This document shows, in pieces, positions 18,168 to 29,824 of a stretch of DNA of 64,000 nucleotides (positions are counted from its first letter, which is position 1; each line of letters begins with the position of its first letter). This DNA comes from Actinomadura sp. J1-007 (GTDB lineage: Bacteria; Actinomycetota; Actinomycetes; Streptosporangiales; Streptosporangiaceae). The notes beneath the pieces were generated by a model, which was given only the letters and a program-made list of their open reading frames with translations, was not told the DNA's origin and did no database searches. Made by a program: the position numbers and the translations under genes. Location: positions 930,001 to 994,000 of the forward strand of contig NZ_WING01000003.1 of NCBI RefSeq assembly GCF_009793335.1, in the 5' to 3' direction.

Positions 18168-19781
18168 GTGGCTGACATCGATGCTCTGAGAAAGAAATAC
18201 TTCGTTCAGCCCGACGACACGGAACCCCCTTCGGAGCCGCTGCCGGCCACGTTCTCGGGCTGCCTGGTCACTCCACTGATCGACGGCGCCGCCTACTTCA
18301 ACGACCTCGCCGCGGCGATCACGCCACTGGGCACGGGGACGCCCAGCGAGAACAGCGCCCAGTTCATCTACATCACCGGCTGGTGGGTCGGTTTCCTGGG
18401 CCACCCGCCCCCTCCCGGAAGGCCGCCGAGGGGATCGGAGCTCCCGTTCTCGCTCGACGGCTACGGAGCCTCGAATCTCATGATCGACGTGCTCAAGGCC
18501 AAGGCGCGCGCCGGAGTGGACGTCCGCGTCATGGGCTGGATCTCGTTCTCCGGAATGGCCGACTACGGCGTCGCGACCTCGTCGGTCCGGAACAAGATAG
18601 GCATCGCCGACATCAACCTGTCGACCATGGCCTCCATCCGCGAGTTGCGCAACGAACCCGCCCTCGCCGACAGGGCCTGCCTGAACATCATCGCCCATTC
18701 CGCCGGCGCGTCGCACACCAAGCTGGTGCTCGTCGGCAACGGCACCACCGCCACCGGCTACACCGGTGGGCTCGACCTGGTGAACGACCGGCACGGCGCC
18801 CCGCCGCACCCCGCCGGGCAGTGGCACGACGTGCAGGCGAAGGTCCAGGGCCCGGCGGTGCTCGCGATGTACGAGTTCTACCGCAACATCTGGAACGAGC
18901 TCCGGGCACGCGAGGTCAGGTCCTTCCGCGACGGCAATGTGAAGGTCGCCAGCCACACGCCCGGCACGCCCTACCTGCCGACGCGCAACCTGCCCACCAC
19001 GCCGGTGGGCAAGCACCACGTCCAGTCGCTGCGGACCGTGCCGCGCTTCAACTACAAGAGCACCAACCTCCTGCCCGAGAACCAGAAGATCTCGTTCGCT
19101 CCCGACGGGCTGTTCGAGGTGCGCTCCGCCTGGTTCAACGCGGTCCTCACCGCCGAGCGCTACGTCTACATCGAGGACCAGGGGTTCTGGTCGGTGGACG
19201 TGATGGCCTGGCTGAACCGCGTCCTCAAGATCCGCGACGATCTCAAGGTGGTCCTGATCAAGGGGATCAACGACCCGAACGATCCGCCCATCCCCGCGTA
19301 CGCCAACGTCGCGCTGTGGAACGGCCTGCTCCACGATCTGAACCCCCAGCAGCGCGGCCGGGTGCGCGCGTTCCTCCGCGACGTGTTCGTGCACACCAAG
19401 AGCACGATCGTCGACGACCACTGGGCGCTCATCGGCTCGGCCAACGCCTACCAGCGCAGCCTCTACAGCGACCTCGAGCACGCGGTGGGCCTGCTCGACG
19501 AGGAGGACGCGCTGGTGCGGCAGTACCGGACGCAACTCTGGGGCGACACCTTCGGCCTGATCGGCCCGGCCGAGCAGAGCAGGATCGCCGACCTCGACCA
19601 GGCGCTGCACGTCTGGGAGCCCGAGTGGGGCACCGCGGGCAGCGGCGTCACCCTGCCGTCCAACGTCGTTCCGCTCACGCTCCCCACCGCGGAGACGAGG
19701 CTCACCGACAGCGAGCAGGACCAACACGACCGCTACTACGACGTCGACTCGCGCTTCCCGTGGGGGGGTTGCCTGCCATGA
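18168..19781 (+). CDS. Phospholipase D-like protein
   Basis: PLD-superfamily protein of 537 residues with two HKD regions. The second (His 409) is intact: HTKSTIVDDHWALIGSAN. The first (about His 183) reads HTKLVLVGNG, so the His-x-Lys pair is present but the usual Asp four residues on is Gly, while the downstream GGLDL is kept. It could hydrolyse or transfer phosphatidyl or other phosphodiester groups, or, with the weakened first motif, act differently. No signal peptide or membrane helix is evident. It starts at GTG 18168 after a GGGGG stretch. The stop overlaps the ATG of the first giant gene (ATGA), tying the two products in synthesis. Confidence 0.85.
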   Translation: MADIDALRKKYFVQPDDTEPPSEPLPATFSGCLVTPLIDGAAYFNDLAAAITPLGTGTPSENSAQFIYITGWWVGFLGHPPPPGRPPRGSELPFSLDGYGASNLMIDVLKAKARAGVDVRVMGWISFSGMADYGVATSSVRNKIGIADINLSTMASIRELRNEPALADRACLNIIAHSAGASHTKLVLVGNGTTATGYTGGLDLVNDRHGAPPHPAGQWHDVQAKVQGPAVLAMYEFYRNIWNELRAREVRSFRDGNVKVASHTPGTPYLPTRNLPTTPVGKHHVQSLRTVPRFNYKSTNLLPENQKISFAPDGLFEVRSAWFNAVLTAERYVYIEDQGFWSVDVMAWLNRVLKIRDDLKVVLIKGINDPNDPPIPAYANVALWNGLLHDLNPQQRGRVRAFLRDVFVHTKSTIVDDHWALIGSANAYQRSLYSDLEHAVGLLDEEDALVRQYRTQLWGDTFGLIGPAEQSRIADLDQALHVWEPEWGTAGSGVTLPSNVVPLTLPTAETRLTDSEQDQHDRYYDVDSRFPWGGCLP

Positions 19782-22700
19782 GCAGCAGCATGTTCGTGAC
19801 CGTCAACGAGTTCATGCGCGAGAAGTGGCCGTCCTTCCTGCCGAGGCCGTCCGACCCCGCCGTGCTCGACCACGTCTGGATCGAGCCGCCGCACACCACC
19901 GCCGACGTCGACCACGGCAGGCTGGCCACCCGCCTGCTGTTCGAGCGGGAACTCGTGCTGGGCCTGCCCGGCTTCGACGCGGTGAGCGTGGTGCTGGCCC
20001 CCGACAGCAGCCCGAGCGCGCCCGCCCAGCTGGGCTTCGCGATCGACGTGCTGCCGAAGACCGCCCTGCGCCTGACCGACGCGCCCGTCGCGCTGCGCTT
20101 CGGACCGGAGCTGCTGCGGCCCATGCGCAAGGTGACGAGCGGCGGCGACGCGCGCTACGAGCCCGATCCCGGACGCCCGTTCGTCCAGTTCACGGTGCCG
20201 AAGCTCAGCGGGAGCGCGGGCAGCGACGGCTTCAGCGCCGACGCGCCGTTCACCGCTCCCCTGCCGTACCCGGTGCAGATCGGCGACACGGGCGTGGTGA
20301 TCGACAGCGCCACGGTCGGCTTCCACCAGGCGGGCGGCAAGGCGTGCCTGGTGCTGCAATGGAAGGAGGGCGCCCTCAACCGGCTGCTCGGCCGGTTCGT
20401 TCCCAACCTGGGCGACCGCAGCCCGGCGGGCGAGCAGCAGGTCACCCTGCGCCTGATCATCGGCGACGGGCTCGAAGAGGTGCGCCTCGACTGGCAGGCC
20501 GCGTCCGGCGCCGCGTTCGCGCTCCCCGGCCTCAGCGTGGGCGTCCCGGCGTCCAGCCGCTTCTCGCTGCTGCTGATGCGCCAGGGCGCGGGCCTCGGCC
20601 GCGCCGCGTTCGTCGTCACCCTGGCGGGGGACGGCCCGGTGACGGCGGGCAGCACGTTCGCGTGGGGCCGCGACGGCGACCGCGAGCTGCACAACGACGA
20701 GCCGCCCCAGCCGCCCGGCAAGCCCCTCTTCAGCGTCACGCTCGAACCGGCGGACGGGCCGCGCAGCCTGGTGCTGCTGGACGTCGCGCTCGGCGCTCCG
20801 AAGCTGCCCGGTTTCTTCCGCGAGCTGACCGCGCCGATCGCCCCGCTCGACCTCAACGACCCGGCGTCCCTCTGCAAGCCCGTGGCGTTCGACCCCGTGG
20901 ACCTCCAGGACGGCTGGACGGCCAAGCTGAGCGTCAACATCGACGCGGGCGGCGGGGCGTTCACCCTGCCCTTCCTCAAGCAGGGCCAGGGCGACGACGC
21001 GCAGTTCCTCCAGCTCTACACCCCGACGCCGCTCGAAGGGCTGCCGATCACGCTGCCCCAGGGGGAGGTCGGCTTCGACATCGGGATGCGGCTGCGCGTA
21101 CTGAGCCTCAGCTTCGACCTGCGGTGCCGCCTGACCTTCAGCCTCGGCACCTTCGCCCTCAAGGTCGACCACGACCAGGGGATCGAGCTGCGCGCGCCGG
21201 AGGCCGAGCGGGAGTTCCCCGACCTGTTCGGGATGCGTTGGCGGTTCAAGGGCAAGGAGCTGGCCGACAAGTCCTTCCACTACTTCACCATCGCCACGAA
21301 GGACTACCACTACCAGATCCAGCAGCCCGAAGGGGCGATGCTGGAGCTCGACTTCACGCGGGCCAGCGAGGAGCCGATCACCTTCAGCGTGCGGGACTTC
21401 GCGCTCACGCCGAAGGGCGTCAACCTCGCCGCCACCGTCACCGACCGCCCGGCCCGGCTCAACGGCCTGCGCACGCGGTTCCGCTTCACCGACAGCGGCT
21501 TCGTGATCCGCGAGAACCGCATCGCCGACTTCACCATCGCCGGCTCCGGCCCGCTGCCGCCCGACCTCGTGGGCGACGCCACGGCCGACATCGCCTTGCA
21601 GTTCGCCCAGCGTGAAGGCGGCGACCTCACCCTGGTGCAGGGCGCCGCGAACCTGCGCGGCGTCAAGCTGCTCGACTGCAAGGGCACGCGCTTCCAGTTC
21701 TCGGTCGACGCGCTCGGCCTGCGGTTCGTCGACGACGGCGCGTTCCACCTCTACTTCACCGTCACCGGCTCCGCCCGGTTCGTGCTGGCTCCGGGCGACG
21801 ACGCGGACGGGCCGCTGGCCCTGCTCGGCAAGACCCGCATCGACCTCGTCCAGTGCCCGCTCACCGGCGACGCCCGGGTGATCGGCAAGCATGTGAAGTT
21901 CCTGGTCGAGCTGCCCAAGCCGAAGACGTTCAACTTCCTCGGCTGCTTCGAGATGGAGCTGCGCGCGATCGGCTTCGTTCCGCAGTGCGAGTTCTTCGGC
22001 GGCGACGGGGCCATGCAGGTGACCGGGCAGCTGAGGTTCGCCCAGGGGCCCGGCGACACGCCGGACTCGCGGCCCGACTACCACGAGCTGTTCATCGGCC
22101 TGCCGCTGCCGGGCGAGTTCGTGCCGCGCATCCACTTCACGCGGCTGGCGGTGAACCTCGCCATCGGCGCCGCCTTCCGGCTGAGCGGCGTGGTCGACTT
22201 CGTCGACGAGCCCGACCAGGCCGGGCTGGTCGGCGAGGGCATCGTCCAGATCCAGGGGCTGCCCGCCATCGCGGCCAGCTTCGGGTTCCTGCGCGTGCGC
22301 CGCGGCCCCGGCTCGCCCTGGGTGCGGGCCTGGTTCCTGTACCTGGAGATCCGCCAGGTCAGCTTCATGATCCCGGTCATCCAGATCTACCTGCGCGAGA
22401 TCGGGATGGGCTTCGGCTACCGCTTCACCATCGCCGCGATCAAGGCCGCCGACGCCGAGAACGACGTCAAGAAGCTGCTCAAGACCCTGGAGGGCCTCTC
22501 GCGCACCCAGGGCGACCTGTCCAAGCGCGACCGCTGGGCGGTGGACCTGGAGGAGGCCGGGCAGGACCCGCGCTGGACGATCGTGCTGCGCGCGATGATC
22601 TCGCAGACCTCGGCCTCGGCCTCGCCCCTGCGGTACGAGGCGTTCGCCGAGGCCGACCTCGCCTGCATCTTCCTCGTCGACGCGATCATCGCCTTCCGCA

Positions 22701-25700
22701 GCGACCTGACGTTCTTCATGTCGGTGCGCGGCTGGTTCAACACCAACTACGCCGACTACGTCACCAACCGGGACGGCGCGCGCGAGAACCCCATCCTGAG
22801 CGGCTTCGTGCTGCTGTCGCCGCGCCAGAAGCGGTTCCTGGCCCACATCTCCAAGCCCGAGGGCGGCAAGCCGGGCGTCCATCCGCCGCTGCCCGACTTC
22901 GTCCGCGACGCGATCGCCGACAGCCGCTTCTCCGCCACCCTGCTGATCGAGCCGGGGCTGTTCCACTACGAGCTCGGCTGGCCCAACATGCTGCGCTGGC
23001 ACACCAAGCTCGGCCCGCTGGCCGTGGAGATCGAGGGCGGGTTCATCTTCCGCGTCTCGACCACGGAGATGGTGCTCGGAACGAGCTTCCTGGCCCGCGG
23101 CAGGCTCGAACTGAGCGCCGGCGTCGACCTCGGGCTGGTCGGCATGCGGATCAGCGCCACCGCGCGGGTGGCGTTCGGCGCGCGCTACATCGGCGTGATC
23201 GACTTCCGCGACCCGACGGACAACTCGGCGGTGTACGGCGCGATCGGGCTGGAGGTGCAGATCTCCTTCGCCATCGAGTTCTGGATCAAGATCCCGCTGG
23301 TCTTCACCACCATCAAGCTCTCGTTCCGCTTCAGCCTAGAGATCACGTTCAGCGCCGGCCTGGAGATCGGCGTCAAGGGACTGAGCGTGCCCGGCGTGCG
23401 CGGCGCGGGCACCGTCGGCGTCTCCTGCTGCGGCCACAGCCTCCAGGCCAACGTCAAGGTGGCGTTCCAGGAGGACAACGTCCAGGCCGCCCTCGATCGC
23501 ACCAAGGAGTTCCTGTCGCTCGGGCTGGAGGCCACCGAGGTCGAGCCGGTGCCGGGCACCGGGGGCGCGCTGGACGCCGCGCCCGCCTTCACGCGCCTGC
23601 TGGCCGCGCGCCGTCCCGCCCTGCCGCCGCGCGCCCTCGCGCCCCTGCTCGGCGAGAGGACGGCCGCCGAAGGCGACGTGTTCCACGTGCCCGGCTACGT
23701 CATCTTCGTGCTGCGCGACGCGCCCGCCTGGGACGACGAGCACAAGATCTACTTCGTGCTGCTGCCGCAGGGCGAACGGCCGCACCGGGACGCGCAGGGC
23801 CGGCTCGTCCTCGACGAGGAGGGCTTCCCGGTGGCGGAGCCCGAGCCGGGCTTCCTGCCGCCGCCCCCCGCCGAGGGCACCGCGGTCGCGAAGGACTTCG
23901 CGCTGCGCGTGCCGAAGCCGGCGGCCGGCGAGAACTACACGCTCCTGCACTTCGACCCGCTACCCGGTCCGCGGTTCGTCGACGTGAGCGGCGCGGTCGC
24001 CGCCGGCGAGCCGATCACCTGGGGGGTGAACTGGGCCGCGCGGGTCTACGCCGACGGCTCCGCCGAGCGCCGCGTCGTCAACCAGGCCACGGGAGCGCCG
24101 GGCGCCCCCGCGCCCCTGGAGGACGGGCTCAGCCTGGCGCAGCACCTCGCCAACGCCTTCAAGCAGCAGTACACCGGCGCGGGAGAGGCCGCGGTCGCCC
24201 GCCCGGTCGGCGACCCCGGCGCGCTGCCCGGTTACCGCCCGCCGGTCAGCGACCCGCGGGTGCAGAGCCCGTCCGACAGCTCCTTCGAGGCGGCCGTGCG
24301 GGGAGCGTACGAGCAGTTCGGCGGGTCGCCCTTCCTCAAGCACGACCCGCAGGAGCTGTACGCGCAGCTGCTGGAGTCGGCCTTCGACCCGCGTACGACG
24401 ATCTACGCGGCGGACGGCGCCCAGGACGGCGACGATCCCGGCGCCGTCAGCGCGGTCCAGGCCGACCAGCAGGCCCACCAGCTCCGCGGTGTGATCATCC
24501 ACGACCTCGTCTCCGACCTGCGCGCGTTCCACGCCGAGAGCAGCCAGGCCGAGCGCGACAAGCTGGTCGCCGGTTCGGCGGCCTTCCAGATGGGGCTGGT
24601 GTTCGCGGTGAAGACCGCCGACGACCGCCGTCCCGCCTGGCTCGACCAGGTGACGGCCGGACTGGACGGCCAGCCGTCGATCAGCCAGCGCGAACGGCCC
24701 GAGGCGACCGGGCCCGGCCCGAAGAGCGAGGCCGTGCGCGCCTTCAACGTCGCCCAGTCGCGGTTCGACCTGTTCCCGCCCGAGTTCGAGCAGGTGCGGC
24801 AGTACAGCGACGCGAGCACGATCGCCCTCGCCTGGGAGCTGGGCTGGCGGCGCCAGGCCGCGCCGGGGACGACCCGGGCCCAGAACGACCCCGACCACCA
24901 CCTGGCCCACTACCTGGTGCGCCGGCGCGCCCTCGACGGCGACGAGGCCGAGCACACCACGACGGTGAAGCCGGTCAAGGTGCTGCACCGCCACACGACC
25001 GACGTCGCCGGCGCGGACGGGGACGGGCAGGCCACGCCGACCGACACGCTCTCGCTGCTCCAGCCGCGCTTCCAGGTGGTCGACCACTTCCCCGACACCG
25101 CGGGCGACCTCGCCGCGCTGCCGCGCGAGGGCCGCGGCTACGTCTACACGATCACGCCCGTCGACTTCGCGGGCGGCTCCGGGCGCCCGCTGACGCTGAT
25201 CGCGACGCGCTACCCGAGCACGCCTCCCGCGGTGCCGGTGGACGGCGACCTCACGGTGAGCTACAGCATCGCCCCGTCCGACCTCGAACCGGCGGAAGGC
25301 GCGGCGACGCCCCAGGTGATGACGCCGCGCCAGGTCTACGTCGAGTGGAGCGAGCCGGCGCGCCAGAGCGGCCCTGCGGTGCCGGTCCGCACGTACCGGC
25401 TGGTCTTCCGCCGCGAGAGCACCGTGCCGATCGGCTCCTACGGCCTGGACAGCACGACCCAGCGCGGGCGCACCACCGGCCTGCCGACGTCGAACGCCCG
25501 TCCGCTGCCCACCGACATCAAGATCGACCTTGAGCACGTCTTCGGGCCGCCCGGCGCGCGCGGCGCGGTGATCCCGGTCGCCACCCTGCGCGAACGGGGC
25601 GTACTGCCCGACGGCGCGTGGCGTCCCGAGGCGTGGCGGGTCTTCTTCCAGACGGTCTCCGACCGCGACGTGCCCTCGGCCCTGGCGCCGGTGCAGCTCC

Positions 25701-28700
25701 TGCTCGCCGCCGAGGCGGTGGCCGCGCCGCCGACGTCCCCCGCGCCGGACGACCGCATCGAGCACTCGGGCAACCCGCGCGAGGAACGCCGTCCGGCGGA
25801 GCTGGAGTGGCTGCCGCGCCCGACCGCCTTCGGCGTGGTGCGGCCCGAGGACGAACGGGCGGAGCCGGGCGTGGCCCACGCGCCGATGCCGCTCCCGGAC
25901 ACCGCCCGATCCGAGGGGGAGAACGCCGCCCCGGTCCCGTTCGTCTTCACCGGGGACATCGGCGCGATCGTCGGGTTCCGGCCGCATCCCCAGGGCATCC
26001 GGGCGATCCGGTTCCGCTGGAACCAGGGCCCGAGCGGCGACGCCGCCTACCCGCTCGAACTCAACGCCGGCTACCGGCTGTACGAGCTGAACATCGACGC
26101 GGCCACGACCGACACGTTCGCCAGCGCGGCCCGGCTCGCCGAGGAACTGCGGCTGCTGCAAGAGGTCCAGATGCTCCCGGCCGAGGACCTGCCGCTCGTT
26201 CCCGGCGACACGTTGAACACCAGCCAGTGGGAAGCCTGGTACCCGGGAGCCGTCCAGCGTCGCCGCCGGCCCGATCCCACTGCCCAGGGCGTACGGGACG
26301 AGCGCGGGCCCTGGTACTCCTGGCAGGACTCCTACCTGGAGTGGCCGGAGTGGGAGGGCGTCACGCGGCCCGGCGGCAAGCGTGAGACCCCGCTGCATCC
26401 GCTGCTCGAACGCCTGGTGGAACGGCTGCGCGGGATGCGTCCCGGCAGCGGCACCGACCCGCAGGGCCGGATCTCGGACGGCTACGCCGCCGCCCTCCAG
26501 ATCAGCCCGCCGACGCTGCCGAACGACCTCGCCGACTTCCTGGCCAGTTGCCCGCCGGGCGCGGACCGGTACGGCTGGGGCGCGCTCCAGCGCCTCGGCC
26601 TCGCGGTGACCTTCAGCCTCCACGACCCCGTCACGGGCACCGTGCGCGGTCCGAAGCTGCTGGAGCTGCTCCAAGGGCTCTTCACTCAGTTGGAAGGCGG
26701 CGGGTCCGACCCCGACGCCGCGGCTTTCGCCGCGTTCCGACGGCACCTCCATGTCGAGCTGCTGTTCCAGCCGGGACGCAGCGTCCAGCTCAGCGAACGG
26801 CCGGCCGAGGGCGACGATCTGCTGGCCCTGGTCCAGATCAGCCTGCGGCCCGCCGTCCGGCAGCGGCTGCGCTACCGCGCCGTCACGATCAGCGGGCGCT
26901 CGAACACCGAGGTCGAGGTGCGCTTCGCCCTCACCGCGCCGTGCAGCCTGGTCGAACGGCCCGACAGCGGGACCGGCCAGGCGGAGCTGGAACCGCAGCC
27001 GGCCCCGATCACCCGTACGGTCAGGCTGCCGCTCAACGGCGAAGCGGCCCTGCTCCTGCGCGGCGCGTCCCTCCCCGCGACGGTCGAGGTGCGTCCGTCG
27101 GCCAGGCTGAGCGTGGATCCGAAGCCGTTCGACCCGGCGATCGCGTCCCTGCTCAGCTATGACGCGGGACGCAAGCTGCTCAGCGCCGGCACCATGCTCA
27201 GCGCCGCCCAGATGGGGCTGCTGCGCCCCTCCCTCGCCCCGGCCGACCTCCAGGCCGCGGAGGGCCTGGCCGGGACGGTCCGGAACGAGGAGTTCGGCCC
27301 GACCGACGAGCGCACCAACCACTTCACCGTCGCGACCGAGGCGCTGGCCAAGCTGTTCGCCACCGCCGACGACGGCCTGCCCGAGCACGTCCAGTGGCTG
27401 CGGCTCAAGTACTACCTGGAGACGCTGAACAGCAACGACCCCAAGGTGCCGGACACCAGCAAGGTCACCCTGCCCACCGGCGAGGCCGAGATCGCCAAGG
27501 CGCTGCCCGACGTGCTGGCCTGGACGGCGCGCTTCTTCGACGCCAGCGGCGCGGTGGAGGCGGGGCAGGGCGGGCTGGGCGCGACGGGCGCCGGGCCCTG
27601 GGTGGCCGCGGCGTACCCGCGCGCGGGATCGCCCGCGCTGGCCACGCCCGACGCCGGCGGACGCCTGACGTACACCCAGCTGCTAGAGGACCGGTGGGCG
27701 CACACGCTGCGCTACTACTTCCAGCCGTACGGCCGGTACGACCTGCTCTGGCAGAGCCTGCGCCGTTCGCCCACGCTCTTCCCCGGCCGCGCCGCCGCCG
27801 AGGCCGGCGTCCCGGCGGTGGAGGTGGACCCGGCCGCGGGCGGGCTGGACGTGGTGATCGGGCGGACGCAGGCCGTCGACGCCCCGCTCGTCCTCGGCTC
27901 GCGTCGGCTCGACGAGCCGGCCACCCCGGCGCGCCCGCCGGCGCCCGGCGCGATCTGGGAGGTGATCGTCGCCCAGCACCACGAGCAGACCCTGGCCGAG
28001 CACAACCAGACCCTCGTCCGCCAGCTAGCGTTCCGGCAGATCGCCTTCAGCCTGCTGCGCCGCTTCGGCTACACGGGCTGGTACCACTGGGTGCGCGACT
28101 TCGCCGAGGAGCACGAGCGCGAGCTGCCCGTACGGCTCGTCGAGGGCGAGTACCCGGGCGTCCCCGACCGCCTGCCGGACCGGCCGGACCATCTCGTCCT
28201 CGACGGCACGGCCGATCAGGACGAGCTGCGCGGGCTGGACCTGCCCGAACGCGTCGGCGACTTCTCGCAGGGCGTCCTCGCCCTGCAGTGGCGCGCCCTG
28301 CCGTTCTACTACGAGCACCGCCTGCTGGTGATCGCCCAGACCGACGGGACCGTCTCGCCGGTCAACAGCGTCACCCAGCGCGACCTGACGTACCGTTCGC
28401 CGGTGCCGAGCGCGACCGTGAGCGGCGCGGACATCGTGTGGCACCGGCTGCCGCCGTTCCCCGCCGAGACCCCGGGCCCGCAGCTCCAGGCCGACACCCG
28501 CGTGCGCACGATCACCATCCCGCTGCGCCCGCTCTGGGACAGCCTGCCCGACGACGCCCAGGCGCGCTGGCCCGGCGAGAAGCCCGACCCGGCGAACGGC
28601 GCGGCGACCGCGCGCAAGCTCGGCGCCCTGCCCGACCCCGAGGTGGTGTACCAGATCGTCGAGCTGTTCAGCGGCAACATCGAGGTGCAGGCCGAGTGCT

Positions 28701-29769
28701 TCTTCGACCCGGTCGCCGGGAGGTTCGCCCACCGGCAGCTCGGCAAGCGGTTCCTGGTGGCGCGGACCACGCTGTCGCCCCCGGCGGGCGCGCTCGGCGA
28801 CTTCCCGCTGGCGGTCGACCTGGTCCAGGTGAGCGAGGAGCAGCTCGGCAGCGGCTACTCCACGGCGGGCCTGCCGCCCGACACGCGCAACCGGGCGGCC
28901 ATCGACGACCACGGCCGCCTGCTGTTCGCCGGGGTGATGACGCGGGCCGACCGCGACGCCCTGGTCGGGCTGGTGAACGCGCCGGACGCGGCGAAGATCC
29001 GGGAGCTGTTCGAGAGCTGGTACGTCACCGAGCCGGTGAGCGCCCCCGCGGGGAACCTGCCGAGCCGGCTCGCAGCGGTGATCGACTTCCTGCCGGCGCC
29101 GGCCCTGGCCCTGGTCTGGGAGGGGCCCTCGGACGCCGCCGCGGCGGACCTGCGGCGGCTGCCCGGCGACAGCGCCTTCACCGGGGCCGTCGCGAAGATC
29201 ATCGAGCAGGCCGCGGGCGCGGGCCCGGACGCCGTCACCCGCGTGGAGATCCCCGCCGGGCCGGAGCAGATCCCCGCCGAGCTCCAGGGCAAGGCGGAGC
29301 CGGCGCGCAACGCGGCGGGCACGCAGTACACCACCCTCGGGTGGAACGGCGCGATGAGCGACGCGGACGCCGCCGCTCTGCGGCGCTGGGCCGCGTTCCC
29401 CGAGTTCGCCGACGCCGTGGAGAAGCTGATCGTCGCCGTGCGCGACGCCGCCGCGGGCGGCGCGCCGGCGTCCCCGGTCACGGTGCCGTTCACCGTCGCG
29501 GTACGTCCCGTCCAGGCGGGCTCAGCGGCGTCCTCGCCGGGAAGCTGCTGCTCGGCGCCGCGCTGATGCGCTACCACGGCATGATGCGCGCGGACGATCC
29601 GGCGGCGCTGGCGCCGTCCTACCCGGGGCGGCCCGACCGGCTCGCCCTCAAGCGGCTGCACCGCGCGAGCCAGGGCAGCGGAATGCGCGGGCGGTCGCTG
29701 GTGGTCCGCGCCCGCCGCGGCAGCGCCGCGCCGAGCGGGCCGCGGCCGATCGTCCCCTCGGACCTGTAG
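19778..29769 (+). CDS. Giant protein 1 (about 3,330 residues), unknown function, beta-rich
   Basis: I do not recognise a named family with certainty. The first third (to about residue 1,270) is dominated by short alternating beta strands, e.g. VEIEGGFIFRVSTTEM, RLELSAGVDLGLVGMRIS and YGAIGLEVQISFAIEFWIKI, with a GFGYRF turn near 890. The hydrophobic/polar alternation suggests an extended beta groove or solenoid. It is reminiscent of DUF6603-type proteins, a low-confidence recollection. The rest mixes Ig/fibronectin-like strands (RQVYVEWSEPARQ, VRTYRLVFRRE) with helical parts. No signal peptide, membrane helix or toxin motif is seen. The frame breaks near 29520; one base links VRPVQAG to LSGVLAGKLLLGAALMRYHG, ending at 29769. 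The ATG overlaps the PLD stop. Confidence 0.7.
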
Positions 29770-29824
29770 GCGCAATGGCCTTTGACGGCGGCCACCAAGG
29801 CCACGAGCGGACCAGGAGCAGCAG

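Noticed and set aside
17521..18189. 222-residue frame in the spacer before the PLD gene
   Set aside because: No family resemblance, no ribosome site, mixed composition; better treated as regulatory spacer.
19736..23002. 1,088-residue antisense frame under giant protein 1
   Set aside because: Shadow of third-position GC bias; no ribosome site or family motif, while the plus strand has sensible beta-rich protein and coupling to PLD.
23960..27388. 1,142-residue antisense frame under giant protein 1
   Set aside because: Same reasons; composition is Arg/Gly/Val/Glu-rich without recognisable domains.
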